Shown: in pieces, positions 26,353 through 35,935 of the stretch
Layout of the letters: the number at the start of each line of letters is the position of its first letter
Numbering within the stretch: position 1 is the first letter of the stretch
NCBI RefSeq assembly: GCF_003719825.1
Contig: NZ_RIBS01000006.1
Location: forward strand, 1-64,000
Origin: Montanilutibacter psychrotolerans
GTDB taxonomy: Bacteria; Pseudomonadota; Gammaproteobacteria; Xanthomonadales; Xanthomonadaceae
DNA: 64,000 bases
Direction of reading: 5' to 3'
Program-made: the position numbers and the translations under genes
Notes under the pieces: model-generated
What the model was told of the DNA's origin: nothing
Database searches by the model: none
Seen by the model: only the letters and a program-made list of their open reading frames with translations

Positions 26353-27021
26353 ATGAGTCGCACTTCACAGCTGTTCCGCCTTGCCCTGCTGGTTCCAGTG
26401 CTGTCCGCACTGGCGGCCTGCGCCACCAACCGGAGCCAGATTTCACTGACCGTCCCCGCGCCCGCCGACTTCGTCGTTAGCGCCGACAAGACGGCGGTAA
26501 TCGAAACGGTGGCCGACCAGCGCCGGTTCGAGGCCGAACCGGACGAACCGAGCACGCCGTCGCTGAAGAAGGGCCGCGACTTCGCGCTGGATGCCGAAGG
26601 CCGCAAGGCCGCCATCGCCCGCAAGCGTAACGGCTATGGCATGGCGATCGGCGACATCGTGCTGCAGCCGCCGCAGACGATCGAAACCATCACCCGCGAG
26701 CTGGTCGCCAGCGGGTTGCAGCAGCGTGGCTACCGGGTGGTCGATGCCACGGCCGCACCGTCCGATGCATTGCGGGTCAGGGTCGGCGTCGAGGAGTTCT
26801 GGGCATGGTTGACCCCGGGGTTCTGGGCCATCGACATGGAGGCCAGGATCAAGACCCAGTTGCAGTTCGAAGGCGTCAGCAGCCGCGAGATCAACGTGGC
26901 GGCATACGGCAAGAAGACCGCGCCCACCGGCCGCGAGGACAACTGGAAACAGGCGTACGAGCGAGTATTCGTGGATCACCTGGAAAAGCAGCAGGCCGCG
27001 TTCGACCAGGCCGGCCTGTAA
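26353..27021 (+). CDS. Outer-membrane-type lipoprotein (YajG-like)
   Basis: The 222-residue protein has a lipoprotein signal peptide ending LSALAAC (lipobox, Cys23). After it comes a mature domain with FVVSADKTAVIETVADQRRF, IGDIVLQPPQTIETITRELV and a conserved Trp-rich FWAWLTPGFWAIDMEA. The overall pattern of a short strand, 'D/N-R' segment, helix with LxxxGL, then a VDEFWAW-like strand resembles the YajG family. The ATG at 26353 has GGAG eight bases upstream. Its position after the Cys does not include Asp at +2, so sorting to the outer membrane is expected. Its function is unknown. Confidence 0.75.
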   Translation: MSRTSQLFRLALLVPVLSALAACATNRSQISLTVPAPADFVVSADKTAVIETVADQRRFEAEPDEPSTPSLKKGRDFALDAEGRKAAIARKRNGYGMAIGDIVLQPPQTIETITRELVASGLQQRGYRVVDATAAPSDALRVRVGVEEFWAWLTPGFWAIDMEARIKTQLQFEGVSSREINVAAYGKKTAPTGREDNWKQAYERVFVDHLEKQQAAFDQAGL

Positions 27022-27055
27022 CGCGCGACAAACCGCGCATCCATCAAGTTTCGCA

Positions 27056-27235
27056 GGAGGGGTGGAGCATAGCGATACCCCTCGGTCGCCGTGCCGATGG
27101 CGGGGCGTGCGGCCGTGGCCGCGTGGCACCGAAGAGCGACCAATCGCACCGCGAGATCCCGGCCTTGGTGGATCACCGCCGTCGCGATCGACCGGATCCG
27201 GTTGATGGGTATCGCTACGCTCAACCCATCCTACG
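27056..27235. repeat. Inverted pair of GAGCATAGCGATACCC-type extragenic repeats
   Basis: GGGGTGGAGCATAGCGATAC (27059-27078) and the opposite-strand form GGTATCGCTACGCTCAACCC (about 27208-27227) are two arms of a second extragenic repeat family. The family core is GGGTTGAGCGTAGCGATACCC and the arms are about 130 bases apart. It fills the gap between the convergent lipoprotein gene and rsgA. Confidence 0.75.
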
Positions 27236-27265
27236 GCACCTCATCCACGCGGCACGGACGCCGGG

Positions 27266-28468
27266 CTAGTGCTTCCCGTACTTTTCGTCCAGGCGCTTGT
27301 TGAGTGCCTTGCCCTGGACCTTGGCGGCGGCGTTGTCGGCACGTCGGTGCGCGAGCTTGGTGGCGGCACCGGCAACCTCGCCGCTGAGCTTGACGAAGCT
27401 GGCGAACCGCTGGGTGTCCAGCGTGCCGCCTTCGATCGCGGCACGCACCGCGCAACCGGGCTCGCGGCCGTGCTTGCAGTCGCGGAAACGGCATTGCGCG
27501 GCCAGCGCCTCGACATCGGCGAAGTTCTCCGCGACGTCCTCCTCGCCTGTCGGCTTGAGCTCGCGCATGCCCGGCGTGTCGATCAGGCAGGCCCCCGACG
27601 GCAGCGGGATCAGCGCGCGGTAGGTCGTGGTGTGGCGGCCGCGCGCATCGCTCTCACGCACCGCGCCGGTCTTCATGCGATCGAAGCCGAGCAGGCTGTT
27701 GGTCAGCGTCGACTTGCCGGCGCCGGAGCTGCCGACCAGTACCGCGGTGCGGCCCGGCCCCAGCCACGGCAGCAGCGCGATGACGCTGGCCGGATCGCGG
27801 GCATTGACCGCCACCACCGCGAAACCCTTGGCGCCCAGGTCCTCGACCACCGCCACGGCGCTGGGGACCAACGATTCGTCCACCAGGGCGGCCTGGTCGG
27901 CCTTGGTCAAGATCACCACCGGCTCGGCGCCACCGCCTCGCACCAGCAGCAGGTAGCGCTCGATGCGACGGGGGTTGAAGTCGGCGTCCAGCCCGCAGAC
28001 CACGAACACGGTGTCGACGTTGGCCGCGATCAGCTGCTGGCGGTAATGCTCGCCGGCGGCGCCGCGCTTGATCGCGCTGTGCCGCGGCAACAGCGCGACG
28101 ATCTGCGGGCGGTGATTGTCGCTGTCCTGCACCAATACCCAGTCGCCGACACCGGCGCGCTGCTCGGGCGGGAAGCGTGGGCGCTGCCACTCGGCCAGGG
28201 ACTCGACCGTGAACGTGGTGTCCGGGGCGGTGGCAACGACGTAGCCGCTGCGGTGCTGTTCGACCACGCGCGCCGGACGGGCGCCGGGGTGGGCGGCGAG
28301 CTTTTCACGCCAGGCCGGGGGCTGCGGCAGGCCGTCGGCTTCGACGGGCCAGCCGATCGCCTGCAGCAAGGCGGTCTCGGGGGTCAACGGAACGGGTGGG
28401 GTGTGCGCATGGGCCGATTCTAACTGCCGAGGCGGGTCCGTCGGCGGCCGGGTGTGTCTGGGCGTCAT
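27266..28468 (-). CDS. rsgA: Ribosome small-subunit-dependent GTPase A
   Basis: The 400-residue protein has three parts. The OB-fold domain (about 70-150) holds GVGDWVLVQDS. A circularly permuted GTPase holds LTKADQAALVD (G4), then GSSGAGKSTLTNSLLG (G1, about 243) and DTPGMREL (G3). The C-terminal zinc site is CRFRDCKHGREPGC (about 325-338). RsgA acts late in 30S maturation. The ATG at 28468 gives an N-terminal extension of about 40 residues rich in Pro/Thr compared with E. coli; a frame further upstream overlaps the promoter of alaA and is rejected. It is divergent from alaA with 79 bases between the starts. Confidence 0.95.
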   Translation of the reverse strand: MTPRHTRPPTDPPRQLESAHAHTPPVPLTPETALLQAIGWPVEADGLPQPPAWREKLAAHPGARPARVVEQHRSGYVVATAPDTTFTVESLAEWQRPRFPPEQRAGVGDWVLVQDSDNHRPQIVALLPRHSAIKRGAAGEHYRQQLIAANVDTVFVVCGLDADFNPRRIERYLLLVRGGGAEPVVILTKADQAALVDESLVPSAVAVVEDLGAKGFAVVAVNARDPASVIALLPWLGPGRTAVLVGSSGAGKSTLTNSLLGFDRMKTGAVRESDARGRHTTTYRALIPLPSGACLIDTPGMRELKPTGEEDVAENFADVEALAAQCRFRDCKHGREPGCAVRAAIEGGTLDTQRFASFVKLSGEVAGAATKLAHRRADNAAAKVQGKALNKRLDEKYGKH

Positions 28469-28547
28469 CAACCTGTACCGACCCTCCTGTTTCCGGGCGG
28501 CGATTCGGCTAGGCTGACAGGCCGCACCCCCAACCCGCCAACGCCGC

Positions 28548-29810
28548 ATGTCCGCCCCCACCGTCAAGACCCGCGAACGCCTGTCCGAAGTCCGTTACGA
28601 AATCCGCGGCGAACTCGCCCGTCGAGCCCGTGAGCTCGAGGCGCAGGGTCGCAAGCAGATCAAGCTCAACATCGGCAATCCCGGCGCGTTCGGGTTCCGC
28701 GCTCCCGAGCACCTGCAGCGGGCGATCGCCGATCACATCGCCGACACGGACCCCTACACGCACCAGCAGGGCCTGCCGGCGGCGCGCGAGGCCATCGCGG
28801 CATTCCACCGCCAGCGCGGCACGCCGAACGCATCACCCGAGCGCGTGTTCGTGGGCAACGGCGTCAGCGAGCTGATCGACCTGTCGCTGCGCGCCCTGCT
28901 CAATCCCGGCGATGAGGTGCTGCTGCCCTCGCCCGACTACCCGCTGTGGTCGGCCGCGACCATCCTCAACGACGGCCGCCCGGTCTACTACACCTGCAAC
29001 CCGGAAGACGGCTTCCTGCCCGACCCGGAGCAGATCGAGGCACTGGTATCGCCGCGCACGCGCGCGATCGTGCTGATCAACCCGAACAACCCCACCGGCG
29101 CGGCCTACCCGCGCGCGCTGCTGGAGAAGATCGTCGCGATCGCCGCCAAGCACCGCCTGCTGCTGATGGCCGACGAGATCTACGACTCGATCCTGTACGA
29201 CGACGCGACCTTCCAGCCGCTGGCGCCGTTGGCCGGTGACCTGCCCTGCCTGTCGTTCGGCGGGCTGTCCAAGGTGCATCGCGCCTGCGGGTGGCGCGTG
29301 GGTTGGGCGGTGCTGAGCGGCGATCCGATGGCCAGCGGCGACTTCCACCATGCGATGGACCTGCTGGGCGCGCTGCGCCTGTGCGCCAACGTGCCGGGCC
29401 AGTTCGCCATCGACGCCGCGCTGCACGGCGAAGACACGATCGCGGCGCTTTGCGCGCCGGGCGGCCGCCTGTACGAAGCGCGCCGCGCCGTGGTCGATTC
29501 GGTGGCCGCCAGCCGGCACCTCGAGCTGGTCACCCCCGCCGGCGCGCTGTACGCGTTCCCCGGCGTGGTCGGCACGGCGGCGAAGGGCTTCGATGACCAC
29601 GCCTTTGCCCTCGAACTGCTGGAAACCGAAGACGTGCTGGTGGTGCCGGGTTCGAGCTTCAACGTGCCCTACCGCAACCATTTCCGCGTGACCCTGCTGC
29701 CGCAGCCGGCCGACGTGCGCGAGGTGTTCACGCGCATCGAGCGCGTGCTCGACCGCCACGCCGAACGCGCAGAAGCGACCGGCGCAGCACGCCGCGTCGC
29801 GGCGGCCTGA
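28548..29810 (+). CDS. alaA: Alanine/glutamate-pyruvate aminotransferase (class I)
   Basis: This is a 420-residue PLP-dependent fold-type I aminotransferase. It has LNIGNPGAFGF near the N-terminus, FVGNGVSELIDLSLRALLNP, the cofactor region LINPNNPTGA and DEIYDSILYD, and the Schiff-base Lys242 in FGGLSKVHRACGWRVGW. The FGGLSKVHRACGWR variant is characteristic of AlaA (YfbQ), which makes alanine from pyruvate and glutamate. It starts the plus-strand run; the SGNH hydrolase gene begins 8 bases after its stop, so they are in one operon. Confidence 0.93.
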   Translation: MSAPTVKTRERLSEVRYEIRGELARRARELEAQGRKQIKLNIGNPGAFGFRAPEHLQRAIADHIADTDPYTHQQGLPAAREAIAAFHRQRGTPNASPERVFVGNGVSELIDLSLRALLNPGDEVLLPSPDYPLWSAATILNDGRPVYYTCNPEDGFLPDPEQIEALVSPRTRAIVLINPNNPTGAAYPRALLEKIVAIAAKHRLLLMADEIYDSILYDDATFQPLAPLAGDLPCLSFGGLSKVHRACGWRVGWAVLSGDPMASGDFHHAMDLLGALRLCANVPGQFAIDAALHGEDTIAALCAPGGRLYEARRAVVDSVAASRHLELVTPAGALYAFPGVVGTAAKGFDDHAFALELLETEDVLVVPGSSFNVPYRNHFRVTLLPQPADVREVFTRIERVLDRHAERAEATGAARRVAAA

Positions 29811-29818
29811 GCACGCCG

Positions 29819-30466
29819 ATGGCCAACGCCACGCCCCTGTCCTGGCTTGCCCTCGGCGACAGCTACACCATCGGCGAAGGCGTGGCCGACGAAGGCCGCT
29901 GGCCGCACCAGCTGGCGGCCAAGCTGCACGGCGAAGGCATCGCGATCGCCGAGCCGCGCACGATCGCCACCACCGGCTGGACCACCGACGAGTTGTACAG
30001 CGCGCTCGACATGGCCGAGCCGCTGGGCCAGTGGGACTTCGTCAGCCTGCTGATCGGCGTCAACAACCAGTACCGCGGCCGCAGCCTGGTCGACTACCGC
30101 GGCGAGTTCCGCACGTTGCTCGATCGCGCGATCGGCTACGCGCGCGGCCGTCGCAACCGGGTGCTGGTGCTGTCGATCCCGGACTGGGGCGTCACCCCGT
30201 TCGCGGCCGCCCAGTACGCCCAGCAGCGGGGCCGCGACAGCGACCAGATCGCCGCCGAACTGGATGCCTACAACGCCGCAGCCGCCGAGCTGTGCATCGT
30301 GCACGGCGTCGCCTTCGTCGACGTCACCGCGATCAGCCGCACGCACGGCGCGCAGACGGCGATGCTGGCCGACGACGGCCTGCATCCCTCCGCGGCGATG
30401 TATGCCCTGTGGGCCGAAGCCGCCCTGCCGGTCGCGCGCGGCCTGCTCGACGCGCCCGCCCCCTGA
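29819..30466 (+). CDS. Cytosolic SGNH/GDSL hydrolase
   Basis: The 215-residue protein has the SGNH blocks in order: LGDSYTIGEG (nucleophile Ser near 15), IATTGWTTDEL (Gly block), IGVNNQYRG (Asn block) and DDGLHPSAAMY (Asp/His pair, about 182-186). This lipase/esterase-type enzyme lacks a signal peptide, so it acts in the cytosol. The substrate is unknown. It is separated from alaA by only 8 bases and is likely co-transcribed with it. Confidence 0.9.
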   Translation: MANATPLSWLALGDSYTIGEGVADEGRWPHQLAAKLHGEGIAIAEPRTIATTGWTTDELYSALDMAEPLGQWDFVSLLIGVNNQYRGRSLVDYRGEFRTLLDRAIGYARGRRNRVLVLSIPDWGVTPFAAAQYAQQRGRDSDQIAAELDAYNAAAAELCIVHGVAFVDVTAISRTHGAQTAMLADDGLHPSAAMYALWAEAALPVARGLLDAPAP

Positions 30467-30642
30467 GCCCGCGCGACAGCGCGCCATGCGGGCGCGCCCT
30501 CGCCACACGGAAGACCTCATGCCCGACCGTTGCCCGACCGCTTGCGCATTGCCGCCCTTCGACATGCCCGGCGCCACGGTGACGGTCGCCGGCTCGGCGC
30601 CGGTCGCCTTGACGGCGCCGACCGGCCACCGGTTGCCAGCCC

Positions 30643-31368
30643 GTGCGTGACGGTCACGCCGTGCCGCGGTCCGAGGGGGCTGCCACCCGTCCGGTCGACG
30701 CCGGGCGCGCCCGTGCGATTGCGCAGGCGTTCCTTTCCGGCTCGGGTTTCGGGCGTCGATGGGACTACCACTACGCGCGCTCCAAGTTGCGCAGCGACCC
30801 GCTTTACCCGGGTGTGTGCGATGCCCTGCGCGGCACCCGTGAACCGCTGCTCGATCTGGGCTGTGGACTCGGCCTCCTGGCCCACGCACTGCGTGCGGAC
30901 GGCATCGGCCTGGACTACCGCGGTGTCGACAACGACGCCGGCAAGATCGACCGTGCCGGGCAGGCCGCCACCCGCGCCGGACTGGCATCGGCGCGGTTCG
31001 ACTGCGTCGACCTGGCCGCCGGCATTCCCACGCACCGGGGGAGCGTGGCGATCCTCGACGTACTGCAGTTCATATCTCCGGATGCCCAGCAACGCACCCT
31101 CGATGCCGCCGTGGCGATGCTGGTGCCGGGCGCGAAGCTGGTGATCCGCACCGGCCTGGACGACGGCGGACGGCGCGCTCGCGTAACGCGCGCGGTCGAC
31201 GTGTTCTCGCGGGTGCTGGGCTGGATGAATGCCGGTCCGCGCGCCTACCCGAACGCCGACGCCCTGCGCGCGCGCTTCGAGGCGGCCGGACTGCAGGCGG
31301 AGTTCACGCCGCTGTACGGCAACACCCCGTTCAACAACTGGCGCGTGGTGGCCACCCTGCCCGGCTGA
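30643..31368 (+). CDS. Class I SAM-dependent methyltransferase
   Basis: This 241-residue frame begins at GTG 30643 (a second GTG at 30661 is possible). It shows motif I LLDLGCGLGLLAHAL (about 70-84), an acidic motif II (YRGVDNDAGKI), and SVAILDVLQFISPDAQQR (post motif). The N-terminal RWDYHYARSKLRSDPLYPG and the C-terminal NTPFNNWRVV resemble lipid/phospholipid-cluster methyltransferases of xanthomonads, but the substrate cannot be deduced. It lies 176 bases after the SGNH hydrolase on the same strand. Confidence 0.82.
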   Translation: MRDGHAVPRSEGAATRPVDAGRARAIAQAFLSGSGFGRRWDYHYARSKLRSDPLYPGVCDALRGTREPLLDLGCGLGLLAHALRADGIGLDYRGVDNDAGKIDRAGQAATRAGLASARFDCVDLAAGIPTHRGSVAILDVLQFISPDAQQRTLDAAVAMLVPGAKLVIRTGLDDGGRRARVTRAVDVFSRVLGWMNAGPRAYPNADALRARFEAAGLQAEFTPLYGNTPFNNWRVVATLPG

Positions 31369-31726
31369 CGCAACGCGGACCGGCCCGACGCAGGTTCCAC
31401 CGGAACCGCCGTCGGGTCGACGTCAGGCCCCCTCGGCAGGCAATCGCCCCGATCGCACACATTGGCAGTGGGGAGACAGGCCACCAGTTGCGTTCAATGA
31501 TCGTCCTCCCGGCATTCCCCGCCCGCGAGGGGCGCCCTGGCGCCTGCGCGAGAGCGTTCGCTGCGACGCCGCCCCCTATTCATCGATCCTCCCCGATCAC
31601 TGGCTGCACACCTTTGCCCGCTTGCTTTGCACCCGTTCACCGCACTCCCGTCCACGGCCCGACGCACGGGCGGCGGCGGCCGCCATGCGCAAGGTCCGGA
31701 CCGTGGCGCGGCGCTAGAATGCCGTG
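31369..31726. other. Intergenic region with no recognised gene
   Basis: A 358-base gap between the methyltransferase and HAD genes. It probably holds the promoter of the HAD-aminopeptidase operon. I see no palindrome, RNA gene or supported small gene. Confidence 0.5.
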
Positions 31727-32458
31727 ATGCCGTTCACCGTCAACGCGATCACCCTCGACCTCGACGACACCATCTGGCCGATTGGGCCCGTGCTGGTCCG
31801 CGCCGAGAACGCCCTGGGCCAGTGGCTGCGCGAGCACGCCCCGCGCACCGCCGCGCACTGGCCGGTCGAAGCCATGCGCGCGCTGCGCGACCGGGTCGCC
31901 GCCGAGCATCCGCAGCTGTCGCACGACTTCACCCGGCAACGGCTGATCACGCTGGAGCGCATGCTCGAGGCGGCTGGCGACGACATCGCGCTGGTGCAGC
32001 CCGCGTTCGATGTGTTTTTCGCCGCGCGCTGCGAGGTCGAGCACTACGACGACAGCCTGGCCGCGCTCGACCGCCTGGCCGCGCGCGTACCGCTGGCCGC
32101 GCTCAGCAACGGCAACGCCGACCTCTCCCGCATTGGGCTGATGCACCTGTTCCGCTTCCAGCTCGGCGCACGCGAGCACGGCGCCGCCAAGCCCGCGGCC
32201 AGCATCTTCCACGCCGCCTGCCAGCAGTTGGGTTGCGATCCGGCGCTGGTACTGCACGTGGGCGATGACATCGAACTGGACGTGCTGGGCGCGCACCGCG
32301 CCGGCCTGCGCACCTGCTGGATCAACCGCACCGACCAGGACGGTCGGCAACGCGAGTGGCCGCGCGCGCAGCCACGCCCCGACCTCGAATTTCCCACCCT
32401 TGCCGCGCTCGCCGACTGGCTGGACGCGGCCCACTCGCTGGAAACGTCACCCGCATGA
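31727..32458 (+). CDS. HAD-family hydrolase
   Basis: The 243-residue protein has all four HAD motifs. Motif I is ITLDLDDTIWPIG (nucleophile Asp, about residue 9), motif II is LAALSNGNAD (about 124), the motif III Lys is in GAAKPAASIF, and motif IV is HVGDDIELDVLGA (about 180). The helical cap between motifs I and II identifies subclass C1; such enzymes are phosphatases of small phosphometabolites. Start 31727 is used (a GTG three bases earlier is in frame). Its TGA overlaps the ATG of the aminopeptidase gene (ATGA), so the two are translationally coupled. Confidence 0.88.
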   Translation: MPFTVNAITLDLDDTIWPIGPVLVRAENALGQWLREHAPRTAAHWPVEAMRALRDRVAAEHPQLSHDFTRQRLITLERMLEAAGDDIALVQPAFDVFFAARCEVEHYDDSLAALDRLAARVPLAALSNGNADLSRIGLMHLFRFQLGAREHGAAKPAASIFHAACQQLGCDPALVLHVGDDIELDVLGAHRAGLRTCWINRTDQDGRQREWPRAQPRPDLEFPTLAALADWLDAAHSLETSPA

Positions 32459-33834
32459 ACCTGCCGACCGGTTTTACCGCCTCTTCCGCCGATGCGCTGC
32501 CGTTGCACGTCGTCACCCGCGCATCGCTGGCCGACTGGCGCGCGGCGCAGGCGCCGGCGACGGGTGCGTGGCTGGACGCGCACGGTTTCGATGGCGCGCC
32601 GTCGACGCTGCTGGCGCTGCCGGGCAGCGACGGCCGTGTCGCGGCCGCGGTGATCGGCATCGGCGACCCGCTCGACCCGTACGCCTACAGCCACGCACCG
32701 TTCGCGCTGCCGGCCGGGGACTGGCGGATCGCCGGCGAACACGACGCCGCGACCTGCGCCGCGCTCCGCCTGGGCTGGGGCCTGGGTGCCTACCGCTTCA
32801 ACCGCTACCGGCAGCCGCTGCGCGCGCCGGCACGCCTGCTGGTGGAAGGTGACGAGGCCATCGCCGATTTCGACCAGCTGGCCGCCTGCGTGCGCGTGCG
32901 CGATCTGGTCAACACGCCCACCGAGCACATGGGCCCGGACCAGCTCGAACAGATCACCTGCGAGATCGCCGAGCGCCATGGCGCGCGCATCGAGGTCATC
33001 AGTGGCGACGACCTGCTGGCGCACAATTTCCCGGCGATCCACGCCGTCGGCCGCGCCAGCCATCGCGCGCCGCGATTGATCATGCTGCGGTGGGGCGACG
33101 AGTCGCACCCGCACGTGGCCATCGTCGGCAAGGGCGTGTGCTTTGACACGGGCGGCCTGGACCTCAAGGCCGCCGACGGCATGCGCAACATGAAGAAGGA
33201 CATGGGCGGCGCGGCGCACGCGATCGCGCTGGCCGAACTGGTGATGGCGCGCAAGCTGCCGCTGCGCATCACGATGCTGGTGCCGGCGGTCGAGAACGCG
33301 GTCGGCCCGGACGCCTTCCGCCCGGGCGAGGTGATCGCCACGCGCCAGGGCCTGAGCGTGGAGATCGACAACACCGACGCCGAAGGCCGCGTGGTGCTGT
33401 GCGACGCACTCACCTACGCCTGCGAACACAAGCCCGAGCTGATCCTCGACTTCGCCACCCTGACCGGCGCGGCGCGGATCGCGCTCGGCCCGGACCTGCC
33501 TGCGCTGTACAGCAACGACGAAGCCGCCGCGAGCGCCTGGCTCGATGCCGGTACCCTGCACCGCGACCCGCTGTGGCGCATGCCGCTGTGGCGCCCGTAC
33601 CTGCGCTACCTGACCAGCACCATCGCCGACATGGCCAACGGTGGCCCGTCGAAGATGGCCGGCAGCGTCACGGCCGCGCTGTACCTCGAACGCTTCGTAC
33701 CGGCCACCCAGCCTTGGGCGCACCTGGACGTCTACAGCTGGAACGACGCCGATCGCCCCGGCCGTCCCGCCGGTGGCGAGGCGCAAGGCCTGCGCGCGGC
33801 GTTCGCGATGCTGCAGTCCCGCGCCAGGGGCTGA
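32455..33834 (+). CDS. M17 leucyl aminopeptidase family protein
   Basis: The 459-residue protein contains the M17 active-site blocks: VGKGVCFDTGGLDLKAADGM (metal ligands Lys and Asp, catalytic Lys), MKKDMGGAAHAIALAEL and the signature NTDAEGRVVLCDALTYA. The N-terminal macro-like domain is shorter than in E. coli PepA, as in the PepB-like cytosolic group. It releases N-terminal residues from peptides in the cytosol using two divalent metals. It is coupled by ATGA overlap to the HAD gene. Confidence 0.92.
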   Translation: MNLPTGFTASSADALPLHVVTRASLADWRAAQAPATGAWLDAHGFDGAPSTLLALPGSDGRVAAAVIGIGDPLDPYAYSHAPFALPAGDWRIAGEHDAATCAALRLGWGLGAYRFNRYRQPLRAPARLLVEGDEAIADFDQLAACVRVRDLVNTPTEHMGPDQLEQITCEIAERHGARIEVISGDDLLAHNFPAIHAVGRASHRAPRLIMLRWGDESHPHVAIVGKGVCFDTGGLDLKAADGMRNMKKDMGGAAHAIALAELVMARKLPLRITMLVPAVENAVGPDAFRPGEVIATRQGLSVEIDNTDAEGRVVLCDALTYACEHKPELILDFATLTGAARIALGPDLPALYSNDEAAASAWLDAGTLHRDPLWRMPLWRPYLRYLTSTIADMANGGPSKMAGSVTAALYLERFVPATQPWAHLDVYSWNDADRPGRPAGGEAQGLRAAFAMLQSRARG

Positions 33835-33930
33835 CCTCGGACGTTGCGTCGCCAGCGGCGGGCCGGCGACGCGGTGCCGCTGCTCCGGCGCGATCGGGCC
33901 GCGCTACATCGGCCGCGCACGACGCCCTCG

Positions 33931-34533
33931 CTATAACCAACCCTTCTGGCGGGCCAGTCGGGACGCCTCGATGCGGTTGCTCACGCCCAGCTTGCCGATT
34001 GCCTCTGACAGGTAGTTGCGCACGGTGCCCTGCGAGAGTTGCAACCTCGCGGCGATGTCGCCCGCCGACAACCCGTCGCCGGCAAGCCGCAGCACCTGAC
34101 GCTCACGCTCGTTGAGCGGATCGGGTTCCGACCACGCCTCCAGTGCGAGCAGCGGATCGATCGCGCGTTCGCCACGACACACCCGACGCAGTGCATCGGC
34201 CAGGGTATCGGCCGGCGCGTCCTTGAGCAGGTAGCCCGCCACGCCGGCATCGAGCGCGCGCCGCAGGAATCCGGCACGCGCAAACGTGGTGACGATCACC
34301 ACCTTGATCGGCAGCCCTTGGCGCTGGATGCGGTCGGCGAGCTCCAGCCCGGTCAGTCCCGGCATCTCGATGTCGGTGACCAGCACATCGGGCTGCAGAC
34401 GTTGCAGTTCGCGCCACGCCGATTCGCCGTCGGCGACGGCACCCAGCACCTCGATGTCACCTTCCAGCCCGAGCAGCGCGGACAACGCACCGCGCACCAT
34501 CGCCTGGTCTTCGGCCAGCAGCACACGAATCAT
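33931..34533 (-). CDS. NarL/LuxR-type response regulator (DesR-like)
   Basis: This 200-residue protein has a receiver domain with acidic pair LAEDQ (about 6-9), phospho-acceptor Asp in DVLVTDIEMPGLTG (about 54) and the Lys in LLKDAPAD. It ends with a LuxR HTH (NERERQVLRLAGDGLSAGDI, LSQGTVRNYLSEAIGKLGVS). The layout matches DesR/LiaR-type regulators. It follows the sensor kinase on the minus strand by 78 bases and is the last gene of the exporter/two-component operon. Confidence 0.92.
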   Translation of the reverse strand: MIRVLLAEDQAMVRGALSALLGLEGDIEVLGAVADGESAWRELQRLQPDVLVTDIEMPGLTGLELADRIQRQGLPIKVVIVTTFARAGFLRRALDAGVAGYLLKDAPADTLADALRRVCRGERAIDPLLALEAWSEPDPLNERERQVLRLAGDGLSAGDIAARLQLSQGTVRNYLSEAIGKLGVSNRIEASRLARQKGWL

Positions 34534-34611
34534 CGGCGGCGGTCCGCAAGTGGGTGACAGGGAAAGGTAGCAAACGCGCCGTCCGATCCGCGTGGCGTCA
34601 TCGGCGGCACG

Positions 34612-35805
34612 TCACGGGCTGTGTGGGGCGATCGTGCCCGGCGGCATCGCAGGCGCTCCGACGGGCAGCGGCAACCGTGCCTCGATGCACGTGCCCCGGC
34701 CGGCGCCGGCCTCCACGCGCAGGCGTCCGCCCAGCGATTCGACGCGTTCGCGCATGCCGACCAGGCCATTGCCCGGGACCAACGCACCGCCACGCCCGTC
34801 GTCGTCGATGCGCAGCACGGCTTCGTTGCCGTCCGCGACCAGCGAGACCCGCGCATGCCGCGCGCGCGCGTGGCGCTGGATGTTGGTCACCGCTTCGCGC
34901 AGGGTCAGCGCCAGCACGGTTTCCAGTTCCGGCGTCAGCGCCAGGTCGCTGCGTTGGTATTGGAACGACACCCCGTCGCAATCCAGCAGCAACTTCGCCG
35001 AGGCCAGTTCGGCGGCCACGCCCGCGGCGCGGATGCCGCTCACCGCGCCCCGTACCTGTGACAGGGCCTCGCGTGCGACGCGGGTCACGTCGTCGATCTC
35101 GCGACGCGATGCCGTCGGATCGCGCTCCAGCAGTTTGCCGGCGAGTTCGGACTTCAGCGCCACCAGGGACAGCGTGTGGCCGAGCAGATCGTGCAGGTCG
35201 CGACCGATGCGTTCGCGTTCGGCCAAGGCGGCCAGCCGGCGCACTTCGTCGTGGGACAGCTTCAGTTCCGCGCGCTTGCGGGTGTTCTCGCCCATGAGGT
35301 GGGTGCTGACGAACACCGCGACGGCGATGATGATCGTCACCGCGAACACGAACATCGGGTAGCCCAGCAGCAGCACTTCAGCCAGCAGGCCTGCCAGCAG
35401 CGCCACCAGCCAGGCCACGCGCGGCCACAGTGCACGCCCGGTGGTCGCAGCAAAGCCGGCGGCGTAGATCAGGTAGGTATTGGCGAAGGGATTGAACGGC
35501 AGCAGCGCGTAGCAGAGCCCGGCGATGGCCAGCATGTACGCCACCAGGCGTGGGCCGGTGGCGCGGTACGCGGCGAAGTACGCTGGCAGGAACCCCACCA
35601 GCGACAGCAGCGTCAGCCACAGCCGACCGTTCACCACCTGGTTCCAGCCGTTCATGCCGTGGTCCCCGCCTCCGTCGAGCACGAACGGCAGGAACAAAAA
35701 CGCGAGATAGCCCAGCATGAACACCGGCGCCCAGCCCAGCTGCCGTTCTTGCGGCAACAGCCAGTGGTGCACCCGCAACGCGTGCGCCTGCAGGAATCGC
35801 TTCAT
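34612..35805 (-). CDS. DesK-like sensor histidine kinase
   Basis: The 397-residue protein has five to six N-terminal membrane helices (to about 165). Next comes a HisKA_3 dimerisation domain with the phospho-His in ERIGRDLHDLLGHTLS (His205) and a GHKL ATPase domain (N-box TLREAVTNIQRHARARHA, G boxes DDDGRGG and GNGLVGMRERVESLGG). The multi-pass sensor without a periplasmic domain suggests sensing of membrane state or a lipophilic compound. Start 35805 is used; ATG 35826 is an alternative. It lies 130 bases downstream of the ABC permease and partners with the regulator at 33931. Confidence 0.9.
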   Translation of the reverse strand: MKRFLQAHALRVHHWLLPQERQLGWAPVFMLGYLAFLFLPFVLDGGGDHGMNGWNQVVNGRLWLTLLSLVGFLPAYFAAYRATGPRLVAYMLAIAGLCYALLPFNPFANTYLIYAAGFAATTGRALWPRVAWLVALLAGLLAEVLLLGYPMFVFAVTIIIAVAVFVSTHLMGENTRKRAELKLSHDEVRRLAALAERERIGRDLHDLLGHTLSLVALKSELAGKLLERDPTASRREIDDVTRVAREALSQVRGAVSGIRAAGVAAELASAKLLLDCDGVSFQYQRSDLALTPELETVLALTLREAVTNIQRHARARHARVSLVADGNEAVLRIDDDGRGGALVPGNGLVGMRERVESLGGRLRVEAGAGRGTCIEARLPLPVGAPAMPPGTIAPHSP

Positions 35806-35935
35806 CGTGGTGGGGGTAGCGGGCATCGCACGCTCAGCGTAACCCGGCGTCACCGGCAGGTTTTCGCCGAGTGCGCAGGATGATGGGCACGGCGCTTCGG
35901 GGACATGGTCGTCACGACGGTTCAGATGACACCCG

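Noticed and set aside
30530-31144. Alternative plus-strand frame overlapping the methyltransferase
   Set aside because: The overlapping frame at 30643 has the complete SAM motif; this one has none.
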